Position numbers and translations under genes: made by a program. 64,000 nt of DNA from Notospermus geniculatus (Eukaryota; Nemertea; Pilidiophora; Heteronemertea; Lineidae), in assembly GCA_002633025.1 (NCBI GenBank), contig NMRB01000011.1:486150-550149 (forward strand), in the 5' to 3' direction. Each line of letters starts with the position of its first letter. Position 1 is the first letter of the stretch. The notes under the pieces are model-generated. The model saw only the letters and a program-made list of their open reading frames with translations, was not told the origin of the DNA and made no database searches. Positions 42,831-53,645 of this stretch are shown here, in pieces.

Positions 42831-43122
42831 CGTGGTAACAGTAAAGAATGTCTCCCTGTAAAAAGTGTCCGCTTCTTCAGTTACCTGATGGATTAAATAC
42901 ACGGCTGTAGAAAACAATCACCAGACATTAAAATGTAACAATAAAGACTTTGGGCCGTATGCACGGGTCGCACTTTCATTAAAGTCTGACTTTTCGCAAT
43001 GCTTCAAGCATAGCTAGAGAACGTCTAACTTAACCTATACTTTAGGCTAAAGTGCGGTCGGTGAATACGGCCCTTTTTGTTCCTGAGACGGTTTTCCTGG
43101 CGACGTTCTTTCCTTTCGCACC
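42831..43122 (+). repeat. GTAAAGAATGTC element, copy 3, with nested MITE
   Basis: Left end GGTAACAGTAAAGAATGTC. Right end GTTCTTTCCTTTCGCACC after 43074. The interruption at 42952-43073 is another MITE. Confidence 0.8.
42952..43073. mobile_element. GGGCCGTATKCAC MITE nested
   Basis: Ends GGGCCGTATGCACGGG and GGTGAATACGGCCC, inner GCACTTT/AAAGTGC. Same end type as 43700-43993. PIF/Harbinger-like. Confidence 0.75.
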
Positions 43123-43699
43123 GAATTCTTGGTTTTCTGAAAGGCCTTGACCAAAATGCCCAATACAGGTTGCGAAAAAGACGCACAAGCATACTTCCAC
43201 TATGCAAAGCCCAAAACTGTTGATAGCAATGGATGGAGAATCTTTCTAGTATTTGGGTCTGTAGTGGTTAATACCTAGATCGACGTGATGTCGCATCAGT
43301 TTTGTGCCTCTTAATACCATCGACGCAGTCGTGTGAAGTCCACATCGTAAGCGAAAAACAAAACACTGAGCTAATACCACTCCAAATGTGCTATGTAATT
43401 AAGATAGCATTAATTTGAAATATGTAGTCTCCCTTTAATCTGGATGCTTTCTGCCGGATAAGTCATGTTAATACGTTTGATGCCGAATGCCTGGGAGCGT
43501 TTGTGCATTCTAAGATCCAAGCAATGTCGATCACGAATTATATCTTCATTATTTTTCGAACCTAAAAGGTTTTCTTTGTGGGTAGTGACTCTGAGACGGC
43601 GCAGCTGTGTATGATTATTAATTTTTTCAACATCGATCTTAGTTTTAAAATTATTATTAATCTATTTTTGTTACTCGTCAGCAAAGCCGTAGAATTAGT
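43123..43699. other. Mariner fragment then unique sequence
   Basis: 43155-43255 is a mariner-related fragment (GCACAAGCATACTTCCAC, GAGAATCTTTCTAG). The rest is unrecognised. Confidence 0.4.
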
Positions 43700-43993
43700 G
43701 GGCCGTATTCAGAAAGGGTGATCATTGCGCGATTAAAGCTGACGTGAACGAACAAAAAGCCCCCATGCGACGTGCAAGAGAATTGCAAACGTCCAGCGAA
43801 CACCTCAAACGAAGGCTCAGAACATGATACATGTATACCCCACGACGCCAGGAGGGCGCCAGCTTATTTGCCGTCAGGCAACAGAGCTGTCAACATCTCC
43901 GGATACCTATTACACTACTCAAAGAAAAAAAAACTATGCATTTGACGAAGTTACACGCGTCTTAGTCTTAAACACCCTTTTTGAATACGGCCC
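43700..43993. mobile_element. GGGCCGTATTCAGAAAGGGTG element containing SINE S4
   Basis: Ends GGGCCGTATTCAGAAAGGGT and ACCCTTTTTGAATACGGCCC. Removing the SINE at 43733-43932 leaves a MITE of about 95 bp. A lone relative of the right end stands at 44568-44582. Confidence 0.8.
43733..43932 (-). repeat. SINE S4, copy 3 (head missing)
   Basis: Begins TTAAAGCTGACGTGAACG (inverted S4 3' end), includes CCACGACGCCAGGAGGGCG, and stops after ACACTACTCAAAGAAAAAA without a tRNA-like head. 5' truncation is typical of reverse-transcribed insertion. Confidence 0.8.
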
Positions 43994-44098
43994 AATGAGT
44001 TTTGGAAAAGGCTCAGTTGGGCCTAAAACAGTGTTCAGCGATGATTCACCTATTGTTCAAAAATATTTTTATAGAACCCCGAGTCCAGTAAGGATGTA

Positions 44099-44240
44099 AA
44101 GGGCGGTGTACACTAGGTTGCACCAAGTTGCAAGTTGCTGCAACCTGCAACTTGTTGCAGTCCACCTGTGACGTTTACACATTGCAACATCCAGTGTGAT
44201 AATATTAAGTTGCAAAAGTTCGCAACAAGTTGCAGGAATT
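44099..44240. repeat. GTTGCAACCTGCAACTTG repeat cluster
   Basis: Dense short inverted words TTGCAAGTTGCTGCAACCTG and CAACAAGTTGCAGG, preceded by GGCGGTGTACACTAGG. Probably a degraded MITE. Confidence 0.5.
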
Positions 44241-44320
44241 TGGGCGGGAATCCTTTGTTCGGCAACCATTTTGGCTTTAGTACGTCACATGATTCGTTGA
44301 GTGGGCGCAATTTGCACTCC

Positions 44321-44429
44321 AGGGCCCATATTCATAAACATACTTAAGTCAAAGTTGGATACTAATCTTTTGTGTTGAACAAATGATAAGTGTCACACTT
44401 AGACTTAAGTAGTTTTATGATAGGCCCTG
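44321..44429. repeat. CAGGGCCCATATTCATAAAC MITE
   Basis: 109 bp with ends CAGGGCCCATATTCATAAAC and TTTTATGATAGGCCCTG and inner ACTTAAGTC/GACTTAAGT. Confidence 0.8.
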
Positions 44430-44439
44430 AAATAATGGT

Positions 44440-44568
44440 GAGGTTTCGCAAATCTGACGAAACACGAAGTACGAAATACGAAATACGAAATACATGTACG
44501 AAACTGGGCATCATTTCCATGCCGACCAATGTATTTCAGGAGATGGTTTGTACCACAAATATCGCCCT
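44440..44568. repeat. FB1 foldback element, copy 6, truncated
   Basis: Left end and about 125 bp only. It stops at ACAAATATCGCCC and is joined to CCCTTTTTGAATACGACCC, the end of another MITE family. Confidence 0.8.
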
Positions 44569-44582
44569 TTTTGAATACGACC

Positions 44583-45009
44583 CACTGCACAGCTCACAGC
44601 AAAACGAGGCGAAAACCGTTGCATTGGAAACAGGCTTTAACATCTGTTTTCAGGGCATATACTGAAAACGGCAGAAAGGTGAGCGAGAGCGAAAATCTAT
44701 GAAATAAATTGAATCCGCCGTGTTCTGATTAAAACAATCCTTGCAATTTTCCCCCCAATGCGTTTCCGATAATTGCTTGTCATTAACGCTCAACTTTCAC
44801 CCGACTTTTACACTCAGTGCTAGGTTACAGTGAACACGCCTTCTAACCGATATTGGGAACAGGTCTAAAACTAGGCACACACAGAAGAATATTTCTCAAA
44901 TGTATTAGGCACAGCCTTATTTGAAACGGCACAGCCACGAAATATTACAGTGTGCGCCTGAAGGCTCAGCTATATTCGTGGCTGCGCCATGGAGCTCTGT
45001 CATACTGCT
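44583..45009. other. No gene seen
   Basis: Unique sequence. Short inverted ATATTTCTC/GCACAGCC words near 44885-44990 hint at a decayed MITE. Confidence 0.3.
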
Positions 45010-45549
45010 TTTAAAGGTTACCTGAAAGGCATTTCAAGATTTTTTCTCTGAAAAGTGGTTCGAGTATAAAACAATTCAGTGAAAGTTGCATGAAGATTGG
45101 ACCATTAATTACAGTTCTATACCAAATATAAGATGTTGTTTCTACATGACAACCAACAACTTGGTATCCATGGTGTCCAGGCGGCGGGTTCATGAGTTAA
45201 ATGTCTACCCAGAAATTCAAATATTACCCCCTCAGAATCCATGGAAATAACTGCAGTAGGACTGACTGAACAAGAAAAATACATCAAAACTACACCTAAC
45301 TGCCCATTATATAAATCATTTTAATGTTTTTTATATGTTCAAAAATCCAATGACACCACAAGTGATATTCTCCGCTGCCTGACATGGTTGCCAGGGTGTG
45401 TATTCATCCTTTTTAAATTCCCATAACTTGGAAATGGGTGATCCGATTTTCATGCGGTTTTCAGTTTCATGCTGCCTGATTAATGCTCTACAGCATTACG
45501 CAGAAAACCACAAGTGGATGAGATGAAACTCTTTCAGGTAACCTTTAAA
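45010..45549. mobile_element. TTTAAAGGTTACCTGAAAG TIR element
   Basis: 540 bp with inverted ends TTTTAAAGGTTACCTGAAAG and TTTCAGGTAACCTTTAAA. The interior is AT-rich, without a recognisable ORF. Confidence 0.75.
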
Positions 45550-46034
45550 TCCAATCGGTTTGATATTTTGAGCAACTCCACACTGAGGCGCAGCAATTTG
45601 TCTCCACCGATTCGACTACGATCAAAATAAGACGCCTGAGCGTTATCTGTGTGCACCTTGCTTAATCTATTTTCAACTTTATCAATGCTCGCTGCCTTTT
45701 AAATTTCTTGTTTACATGGTAGATAACGTATCTCAAAAAACACTACACTTAGTTTATTAGTTTATAAGATGATTAAACGACAACGTGAAAATACACCTAT
45801 CCTTCCTTCGTTGTACAAACATAACATAGTTTGATATTGAAAGCAGTAACATAGTTTTAAACATGAGGACTTACGTTCCTCCTTGATCTGAGGAGTATCA
45901 AGCTCTGTGTTAAATGATACAGCGGAAAAACCCTGGATGTGACTTGTAAAATCTCTATTTGAAGAGGCATTTGATAAATTCATACAGGATGTGTCAAAAC
46001 GAACGCAAAACCTATCCAGGGGGATTTGGCCTAT
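45550..46034. other. No gene seen
   Basis: Unique AT-rich sequence. Confidence 0.3.
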
Positions 46035-46150
46035 AGTGGTTAAGGCGTGCTGCCCCTGAGTGCTGGCGATTGATGCCTTATGCATGGGTCGGTGGGTTCG
46101 AGTCCGGTAGGAAGCTATGTCTTTTACCTCAGAAACCTGTTATTATTTCA
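46035..46150 (+). repeat. SINE S2, copy 2
   Basis: GTGGTTAAGGCGTGCTGCCC (A box) and GTGGGTTCGAGTCC (B box), with GTGCTGGCGATTGATGCCTT between, as at 25515. Confidence 0.75.
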
Positions 46151-46158
46151 TGCCGAGT

Positions 46159-46262
46159 AAAGCAAGGTTCATTGGCACACGGAATTGGTCCGATTCAGGT
46201 CCGCAAAAAATCTATCATATGGACTTCAGCGTTGTCGTATCCGGAAAACTAGGGGCAAACGG
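46159..46262 (+). repeat. ~110-bp dispersed repeat, copy 2
   Basis: Nearly identical to 10511-10625. Here it directly follows SINE S2, so it may be part of a longer S2-type retroposon body. Confidence 0.8.
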
Positions 46263-46403
46263 ACTGGAAACGGGATCGGATCCGTGTGTTGTGCACGTGC
46301 ATGAACAGTACCTGATTGTTTCTATGCAAACGCGCCACGATGTAGTGTGTTCAAGGAAGAACCCCCCAAATCAGTCAGTAGTTGGGACTCGGAGGGTTAA
46401 TAG

Positions 46404-46517
46404 CGAGGTTTCGCAAGCGCCCGGTTAGGCCATACGACAACGTTTATCTATTGCTTGGGTACATCCACACAATAGATAAACGTCGTCGTAGGGCCTAACC
46501 GGGCGCTTGCGAAAGCT
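46404..46517. repeat. GCAAGCGCCCGGTTAGG hairpin MITE, copy 1
   Basis: 114 bp. Arms of about 50 bp carry CAAGCGCCCGGTTAGGCC and GACAACGTTTATCTATTG and pair nearly perfectly. Copy 2 at 50265-50378; a decayed relative at 57512-57612. Confidence 0.9.
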
Positions 46518-46617
46518 CACTACTATTATGAATCATCACGTAATTGAATTGTCTCGTAACAGCCATTACCTTCATCAAAGAATGACCAGCGAACACGGAA
46601 ATCAGGCCTGACTCAGC

Positions 46618-46870
46618 TAAAGGTCTGTCTACACCATCAACATTTCCAAAACATTTAAAAAACACCCAGCTGCAACATTACCAAAACACCGTTGTTTTCG
46701 GTGGACTGGACTTGCAACTTTTCCAAAACAATTTGAAAACATGTTTTGATAATGTTGAAGAGTGTAGACCAACCCCGAAACAAGCCACAACATTTCCACT
46801 GGCAGAGCAGTTTACAAAATGTTTCGTCGCAGAAATGTTTGGAAAATGTTGATGGTGTAGACAGGCCTTA
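46618..46870. mobile_element. TAAAGGTCTGTCTACACC TIR element
   Basis: 253 bp with ~38-bp inverted ends TAAAGGTCTGTCTACACCAT then CAACATTT. Inner AACATTTCC/GGAAATGTT words repeat on both strands. Confidence 0.85.
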
Positions 46871-46938
46871 AAGCTGAACTGCATGCATAAAACCAGGGCC
46901 TCTCACGTTTTTAAAAAACGCCCGCGCCACAGCGCGGC

Positions 46939-47088
46939 CAGTACCTGAAATAACTTGGGACATCCGCCATGTTTTAGTGGGACTCCAAACATGATAGAGT
47001 ACCCAAGCATGTAGATGGCAGCACCTCATTTGCGTCCTGACCACCAACAAGTGATCAACGCTGTAAGTGCATATATGCATGTAGGCCA
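46939..47088 (-). repeat. Left arm of an inverted duplication
   Basis: Complement of 47776-47918, about 87-90% alike by eye. On the minus strand it includes AACATGGCGGATGTCCCAAG and TTATTTCAGGTAC. Confidence 0.85.
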
Positions 47089-47138
47089 ACATATCAGAAA
47101 AGCGGAATACTGAAAAAGTATTCAAATGAAAAAAGAAG

Positions 47139-47211
47139 AGCCCCGATCCGGATTTGAACCTCCAAGTATTGGCTTGGAATACCGGCGCGTTTTCCACTAG
47201 ACCAGCGGTCT
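47139..47211 (-). repeat. tRNA-derived unit between the inverted arms
   Basis: On the minus strand TGGTCTAGTGGAAAACGCG resembles an A box and GAGGTTCAAATCCGG a B box. A 5-bp stem GTATT/AATAC sits at the anticodon position. The T stem pairs poorly, so it is called a SINE head. Confidence 0.5.
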
Positions 47212-47775
47212 GCTGCTTTATTCTAGCCCTTTTTCTAGGCGAAGTTGCGTATTGGGTATAGTCGTCTCCAGGTTTCGCAAAGGGGTAAATGCCTATGTAG
47301 ACCTATTGTCCGTTCATCGAGCATTGATCATATGGCCGAGGGTACAGGAAAGGCACAATAGGGCCATGACACGTCAACATTCGGTGGCGAGGAATATTTG
47401 TGAGGAGTCTTCCGCTTGTTTTGGTTTATGTCGGCTACTTTTGACTATCAGGATGTGTAAGGTGAGCATTCATAATACTGTTTTCCGTCTTTTTTCATTT
47501 CGGCCTCGGTTCTCATATTTGCTAGGCCTAAACTGGGGTGTTTTTGTTTGTCTCTTAGCTCATTGTGTGCATGCATGTTCCGGAGGCCTATGGGTAGGCG
47601 GGGCCCGATAGGTGACACTTCTGGCAAGTGAATGCTGTAGGCTAATTTTTGAGTTTATGGTAGTTGTGTCAGGCCTAGACGTATAACCAGCTTCTCTTTT
47701 CATGAGATGGGCGTGTACTGTCTGTATAGCCTGTACATACCGATGGCCTACATGGGCTTCTGGTATGTAGGCCTA
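47212..47775. other. Spacer between inverted arms; unrecognised ORF
   Basis: A 119-codon plus-strand frame (47252-47611) matches nothing I know. AAG|GTGAGC at about 47460 is a strong donor-like word. TAGGCCTA and ACATGTAC words cluster at 47730-47790. Confidence 0.3.
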
Positions 47776-47918
47776 CATGCACATGTACATACAGCGTGAC
47801 TTCCACTTGTTGATGGTCAGGACGCAAATAAGGTGCTGCCACCTACATGCTTGGATACTCTATCATGTTTGGAGTCCCACTAAAACATGGCGGATGTCCC
47901 AAGTTATTTCAGGTACTG
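47776..47918 (+). repeat. Right arm of the inverted duplication
   Basis: Contains ACATGGCGGATGTCCCAAGT followed by TATTTCAG|GTACTG. This reads as a possible short first exon (MADVPSYF) with a donor, pointing away from the spacer as in the left arm. Confidence 0.85.
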
Positions 47919-49135
47919 TTTAATGGGAAATGCATTAGACAGCCAAACTTCGGAGGCGTATTCTGCAAAATCTGCCGCTTCGAAATCAATTTGAATAGTA
48001 CAAAATTGTTTATTTTGACCGACTGAATTTGAAAATGTCATTAGCCTACCCCATTTTAAAAATTTTTAAATGGAACCTCGTCCCCAGGTGCACGTTCGCA
48101 TATTTACACAGGTTTTGCATATGACTGGAGCACGGCTTTGCCTGGAGGCTAGATTCACTGGCTATGAGAGGGCGCCGCTCAAGAATCAAAACAAACCCCG
48201 CGAGCGAGTTGCTTTTAATAAAAAATAGGTTGCCCGCAAATGGACAATGGTTTACACACCCCGTAAAGTAAGAAGATCTCCAATGATCTTTGTGTATGCT
48301 CGTACATTGCTTTTTCACACAGTGGGGCTTGTTTGTTCCATTCTCCTAATCCCAACTTCACTATTGGTATTATCCTGTAGTCTTAGATGAGCCCATTGAG
48401 TCAACTTACACCTGACATAAATACCTGACTTTCAAACATACGACAATACCAGGCAACTGGGAGAAGAAGTCACAATATGATTTACTTAATGCGATTTTGT
48501 TAAAGCGAGTCGGAAGCACAGATGACTTGCATCGTAAGCGTTGTCGATGTGGCACCAATATCCGGGCTATGGAGTCTGCGCAGTTTCCGGACTCGAGTAG
48601 GCGTAAATTTATTACATTTGACCTTTCGTCTCTTGTTTGTTCAATGTCAGGTCGAGCTTTTCTCGCGAGCAGATACGAGGTTACTTCATTGGTGAAGTAC
48701 CTTGTTCGAAGTCCGTGTAATAACCATTGTTCAGCTGGACAATACGACCACTCGGCTCCAGCCAGAGCAGTCTGCCCTAATTCCGCATGACAAATGCCAA
48801 TTTCCAGTTCAAGACCCAGGGCTGTGAGTTACATCAGCCAAGTTTGACGTAATTTCCAAATTCGCTAGAAATCGTGAGAGGAAGGTAATAGCTACGGTTA
48901 CACCTGTTCCGTGTGGAATCACTGAAGTGCATCAAATGTGCCAACTCTGAGATACATGTACTAAGAAATTGGTCCAACCATTACCGTGTACATGTACTGT
49001 TTAATCAAAATGCCAGTATAATCCAGGGATGGTTGGGAGGAGCGGAAGACAGTGTTCATGTTGACCTCTGTATTATATCGACAGAAATAGGGCGTCGTTA
49101 GCCACTAACAGTTCCTAGTTTTTCTTCCGTTTTCT
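47919..49135. other. Mostly unique; one MITE end
   Basis: 48072-48100 is a lone CCTCGTCCCCAGGTGCACG end. A 97-codon frame at 48497-48790 is unrecognised. Confidence 0.35.
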
Positions 49136-49594
49136 AGAGCCTCGCTTATGTCGCCCTTACGTACAGTCAGAACTAGTTGGCAACTGATAATCGGCGCGTA
49201 GTTGGAATTAATTAGTCACAACTACTAGGTGACATAAGCTCTCGGGCGTCAGAGAGTAACTAGTTGCCAACTAGTTGCAAACTAAAAATATCCATATCCT
49301 GAAAGTCGCACATGTTCAACTTCACCGACTAGTTGACAACTGTATCCTGAAGACAGCCAATGAAATTCGCTTTACATTCCACGTGGCCTAACGTGACCAC
49401 GTGACCTAATCACCACGTCACTTAAAATCAAAGGAAATCTTTGTCGACATAAGCACTCAAAAGACGGCGATAAACTAGTTCCAGGTAGTTGCGACCGATC
49501 GGTATTTTTCTACTCGGTGGCGACATAAGTTACCAGTTGCAACTTGTTGACGCTATTTCTATCACAGCGTAGGGCGACATAAGCGAGGCTTAAG
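49136..49594 (-). mobile_element. GCTTATGTCGCCC element, copy 2
   Basis: Inverted copy of 12883-13334 over its whole length, including the CAACTAGTTGGCAACT arrays and the CACGTGG/CCACGTG segment. Confidence 0.9.
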
Positions 49595-49662
49595 AGGTGA
49601 AAGCTTGGGGCAAATTTGGGTTTGGCGACAAGGTTTGAAATTCAAGTTTTGTTTGTGACATT

Positions 49663-49786
49663 TGGTCATATGAATAAAAACAAGCCAATGCTTTTACTTC
49701 CGATTTGTACAGCATTGCATAGTGCATTTGTATTGCAAGATTGAAATTTAAGTAAAAGCATTTGCTAGTCTTTATTCAAATGACCC
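49663..49786. repeat. GGGTCATATGAATAAAGAC MITE, copy 2
   Basis: Ends GGTCATATGAATAAAAACAA and AGTCTTTATTCAAATGACC. The AAATGCTTTTACTT arms match copy 1. Confidence 0.85.
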
Positions 49787-50264
49787 CTTGTTTGCTTGTT
49801 GATCATATGTGGCAAAAACGAAGAAAGAGGAATAAAGTCTATGGTAACTAGAAATGTTAAATTCGCTCAATAGCGAATTTGATGACCTCCACGCAGACAT
49901 GCCAGAGTTGACTTGTTTCTCCATCCTTGGGACTGGATGTGTCAAGTGTAATGATAAGCTTGGGACTGAACATGTTGAAGTTATCCAAGTCGGCCCGTCG
50001 TCGGCAACTGACGCGAGCATTATGCACGGCGCCATCATGCATGCCATGCTGACCTGAATCACAGTGTGTTGTTGACTGCGCCACGATCACAGCGAGCCGG
50101 CAAATTTTTCATCAAAAATCATTCCAAAATTGGTTAATAAATGCAAGTACGTTAAATCCCAGCCTTTCAGACCTGGTAACAATCACACTGCAGCTTGTGA
50201 CGAACTTTGAGCGAGATCCATTCAGTGGTATTTGCAAAACTGCGTCCAAAAGTTGAAAATTAGT
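49787..50264. other. No gene seen
   Basis: Overlapping 67-96 codon frames on both strands at 49772-50090 are unrecognised. Confidence 0.3.
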
Positions 50265-50378
50265 GAGCTTCTGCAAGCGCCCGGTTAGGCTCTATGACGA
50301 CGTTTATCTATTGTGTGAGTGCACCCAAACAATAGATAAACGTAGTCGTATGGCCTAACCGGGCGCGTGCAGAAGCTC
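50265..50378. repeat. GCAAGCGCCCGGTTAGG hairpin MITE, copy 2
   Basis: 114 bp, same length and structure as 46404-46517. The outermost bases GAGCTTCTGCAAGCG / CGTGCAGAAGCTC pair exactly apart from one base. Confidence 0.9.
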
Positions 50379-50661
50379 TCTATTGGAGAAATCCATAAAA
50401 TACGTATAGAAAGAAAGAAACCCTGCGAAATCAATAATGTCCTCCACCGTGAGGTGTGGAGGCCATAATAATTCATTGATTTAAAAGTGACATGACATGA
50501 GAACTGGTGGTCTTTATTGAAGCAGGTTGACTTGTCGTCTGATGAAATTCAGTTGGTTGACCTGTAACGTGAAAAAGAATATTGGTTTAAATACAATGCT
50601 ATGGGTGGACGAAGGTTCAGAACTTCCTATCGAGAACCCGCAGCATGAGCTAGGGCCTATA
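50379..50661. other. No gene seen
   Basis: Unique sequence. Confidence 0.3.
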
Positions 50662-50797
50662 CAGGGTGTCCCAAAAAAGTATACAGTTTCGTTATTTTTT
50701 CATGGTACTTTTTACCTTTTAAATTAGTATCTAATGCTTGTTTTCTTGTTCTAGGGACATGGAAGTTTTGTTTGACAGCCATTAACGACTTAGGAAA

Positions 50798-50898
50798 ATG
50801 CCAAGGCTGACGATTCACCAGCGTACTAAAGTTGTTGAGTTTTGGCACCTGGAGAAAAGTGCCATCAAAGTTCAGCGCCGGTACTCTGCACATTTCGG
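50798..50898 (+). pseudogene. Mariner transposase HTH N-terminus, left-arm copy
   Basis: From ATG 50798 it reads MPRLTIHQRTKVVEFWHLEK and then SAIKVQRRYSAHFG. The pattern (L-T---R---VEF---, S---VQRR-----FG) is that of the helix-turn-helix (DUF4817-type) at the start of many mariner/IS630 transposases. Homology ends at the palindrome centre near residue 35; beyond that the frame reads the complement of itself. No catalytic domain is present. Confidence 0.6.
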
Positions 50899-50986
50899 TC
50901 TTCATCTGAACTTTGGTGGCACTTTTCTCCAGGTGCCAAAACTCAATAACTTTCATCGTACGCTGGTGAATCGTCAGCCTTGGCAT
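50886..50986 (-). pseudogene. Mariner transposase HTH N-terminus, right-arm copy
   Basis: The minus-strand frame from ATG 50986 begins MPRLTIHQRT and continues IEFWHLEKSATKVQ. It has one extra residue after position 10 compared with the left arm. The two copies differ at several codons, so they have diverged since the inversion arose. Confidence 0.6.
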
Positions 50987-51236
50987 TTTCCTAAGTCGTT
51001 AAATGGCTGTCAAACAAAATTCCATGTCCCTAGAACAAGAAAACAAGATTTAGATACAAAAGTTGATCACCTCCGGGATCTCTTCTACGCATGAGGAAGA
51101 CCCCGATTGGGGTCGAAAATTTGCGAAATATTCGGAGACGACTTTCCGATTTATTGTGTACTCTGTGTCGTTTTTGCGCTTTTTTTTGGATATCTATGAA
51201 AAAGTAATGAAACTGTATACATTTTTGGGACACCCT

Positions 51237-51835
51237 ATATACGTGTATGTGCAATATTGTATGAACTATTATAAAGAAAACTTAAATTAACCCGTATTAA
51301 CCCATATTAACCATCGAAGGGCCAACTAACTGACCGTTTTATTCCATTTAACCCCTAGATCGTTTTGGGAAACACTGCGCCTATACAGAAACAAAAGATA
51401 GAACATTTCATCGTTAATGCGAGACAAACTACCGGTATTCTGCTTGGAGCTTGGCTTTTGGACCATTACCAAATCAACCACATCCATCAGAAACAAGGAG
51501 GTTTCTGCCCTTGAAAACAGCATCACGTAATCACATCTAAAGCGACGGAACAGATGGACCCCTTGGGAAATAGGAACCTCTTACAATATCAATGCGCTCG
51601 CCTATTTTTAGCGGCAAGCATGAAATCAGCGGAAGACGGTGCTCAATCACCCTTCTTTCTAATCCCGATGGGGATGTCAACGGTTGATTATTGCCCCTTG
51701 TTCAATTAGGTTCGCTTCCAATCATATGACAAGGAAAGTACCAACAACCAGGTTTTCATGATTATAGAACTTGGCAATCTGTACTTCCCTGTTTCGTCAC
51801 GCCTACCACTTCGCTATTCGGCGACACTTGAAATT
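51237..51835. other. No gene seen
   Basis: Unique sequence. Confidence 0.3.
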
Positions 51836-51925
51836 CAGGGTGGCCCCCAAAGAGCGCACAAGCATACTTTTACCACCTTCTGTCTGAAACCACCGGTGTA
51901 AAGGATAGAGAATCTTTCTGGAAAA
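51836..51925 (+). repeat. Mariner-related fragment
   Basis: TTCAGGGTGGCCCCCAAAGA, GCACAAGCATACTTTTACC and GATAGAGAATCTTTCTGG. Confidence 0.65.
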
Positions 51926-51966
51926 ACAAAAATGGCTGTGAAGCTAAAACTAAACATGACTAAAAG

Positions 51967-52146
51967 CATAAAGGAATCAACCATAAAGGTTCAACTTACA
52001 AATTTAGCATTTTATAAATGTGGACAATATCCCTTTAAACCTCAACAGATTTGCATTCTGACTTTTCCATACGATAGGCAAGATGAAGTGTATCCCTCAG
52101 TAAGTTCATCGTTCGCAGTTAAACTTTTATGGTTGATTCCTTTATG
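51967..52146 (+). repeat. CATAAAGG inverted-repeat element, compact copy
   Basis: 180 bp. Ends CATAAAGGAATCAACCATAA and TTATGGTTGATTCCTTTATG. The interior CTAAATTTGTAAG and CTGACTTTTCCATA blocks (in one orientation or the other) match 780-891. Confidence 0.85.
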
Positions 52147-52616
52147 CTAAAAGTCAGAGCAGAAAATTTGAATTCTGGAAATGCGTTTTATTTTTTATTT
52201 TTTTTATGAGTATGGTTTGAAAATGAGCTGAGATTTTGTCAGCCATGGGGTGACATCATAGCCATCTGGATTGGGATATTTGACGATATTAGCTCCTCTT
52301 TAAATCACAGCCTGCCGATATGGCTCCTTGGAAGGTAGTTCTGAACGGTACTTATCTTTGTGTCACCAGAGTTTTGTCCCTTGAAATAGAGTAGTGTAGC
52401 AATACCAGTTGCACCATGTCCGAGTTTACCACGCACCAGGATGGTAACCTTCGGTTTCGCATTCCCGGCCGGACATTGACCTCGCATTCAGGTCATCCTC
52501 CCGTATTTCACCGTTAGCGCCCCTTCCATCCCAAGATCACACTCCATCCCGCACGTGACTCTCCAAATGCTGTCTGCCTTGTCATGATACTTTCTTACTT
52601 TCCTTACCTTCTTACG
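52147..52616. other. No gene seen
   Basis: Unique sequence. Confidence 0.3.
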
Positions 52617-52933
52617 GGTTGGTTCTAAACCTGGCACTGGCACTGACACTGGCATCATATTATGGCCAGAAATCATGAAAAAAATGTATATATACGTAAC
52701 AGTTGTTATTTTGGAAGATAATAGGGCCAACCAGTTTAACATGGATGAATTTTGTTGAAGAAAATTTTTTAAAAAATTCTAGTTTTTTATTAATTTTTCA
52801 ACATAATTGATCCATGTTAAACTGGTTGGCCCTATTATCTTCCAAAATAATACCTGTTAGGTAGATATACCATTTTTCATGATTTCTGACCATAATATGA
52901 TGCCAGTGCCAGCGTCAGGTTTAGAACCAACCC
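52617..52933. mobile_element. 317-bp foldback with ~135-bp arms
   Basis: GGTTGGTTCTAAACCTG pairs with CAGGTTTAGAACCAACC. The arms continue through GGCATCATATTATGG and TGGAAGATAATAGGGCCAAC to a loop at about 52755-52795. The right arm has small indels (TACGTAACAG versus CTGTTAGGTAG). Confidence 0.9.
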
Positions 52934-53541
52934 CTTTCTTACTATCATGAAACGATTTTTACTTTGGAACAGTTGTTGACGCTGCGACAAACCTCCTTCA
53001 CCTCTCATCAAAGAATGTTAACAATCTAAAACCCAGAGTAAGTCGATAAAAAGATCTTACGAAAAAAACTGATGGGCTCTTAAAGGATTTTCAAAGTTTG
53101 TCCCTGTCCTTTGTGTACGCAATGATATTATAGCTTTTTTCGATCTACAAGTAATGTTTGTGACATAAAGCTCTGTTCTGATATCCAATGTGTTTGAAGT
53201 TTATATCATCTATGTATTCTATTGACAACAGGTTCTATTCGTAGTATAAGCCCAAGGGATAAACCGGACCATCGCGTTGTAACGTCAATATACAGGGATT
53301 AGAAATGCCAAGGGAAGCATATTACTGCGTGGGGCGAATGAAGCGCTGCTTACCTTTTTTTTAAAAACGAGTGGGGACCTAGTCTCGGACACCCAGCCGT
53401 TCAGTCACTCCGCAACTACGTGATATGAACGTCTGGGCCAGACCGACATTTCCACTGTAATACTGTGCATTGTGGGTAATGCTGTAGAAGGTCACGTGAC
53501 ATAAGATGGTTGCTTCTATTCCATTAATGGATTATATTTCA
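52934..53541. other. No gene seen; possible intron
   Basis: Unique sequence. It would be intronic if the minus-strand start at 53597 is real. Confidence 0.3.
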
Positions 53542-53542
53542 C

Positions 53543-53597
53543 CTCGCAACCAAAGCATTTCCTCTTTCTTCATTGGCTGAATCAGCTTCGCCGCCAT
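53543..53597 (-). CDS. Candidate first coding exon, unknown protein
   Basis: From ATG 53597 on the minus strand: MAAKLIQPMKKEEMLWLR, 18 codons plus one base, then GCGAG|GTGAAA as a donor at 53542. The start context AACATGGCGGCG fits a metazoan start overlapping a YY1-like element. A CRE (TGACGTCA) lies 50 bases upstream. I do not recognise the peptide and found no second exon. The promoter context makes it one of the better gene hints here. Confidence 0.35.
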
Positions 53598-53645
53598 GTT
53601 TTCCCGAAGTAACCGGCTCAGAGGGTCGCTTATTTGAGCCAGTTG

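Larger units (their letters stand above)
50662..51236. mobile_element. Mariner-type foldback with duplicated transposase N-terminus
   Basis: Ends CAGGGTGTCCCAAAAAAGTA and TTTTTGGGACACCCT, with TA outside the left end: the mariner signature. Each arm (about 50662-50888 and 50890-51066) carries the same coding start in opposite orientation. The right arm is interrupted at 51070-51194 by an FB2 fragment. Such palindromic mariner derivatives can still be mobilised by a full-length enzyme, but make none themselves. Confidence 0.85.
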
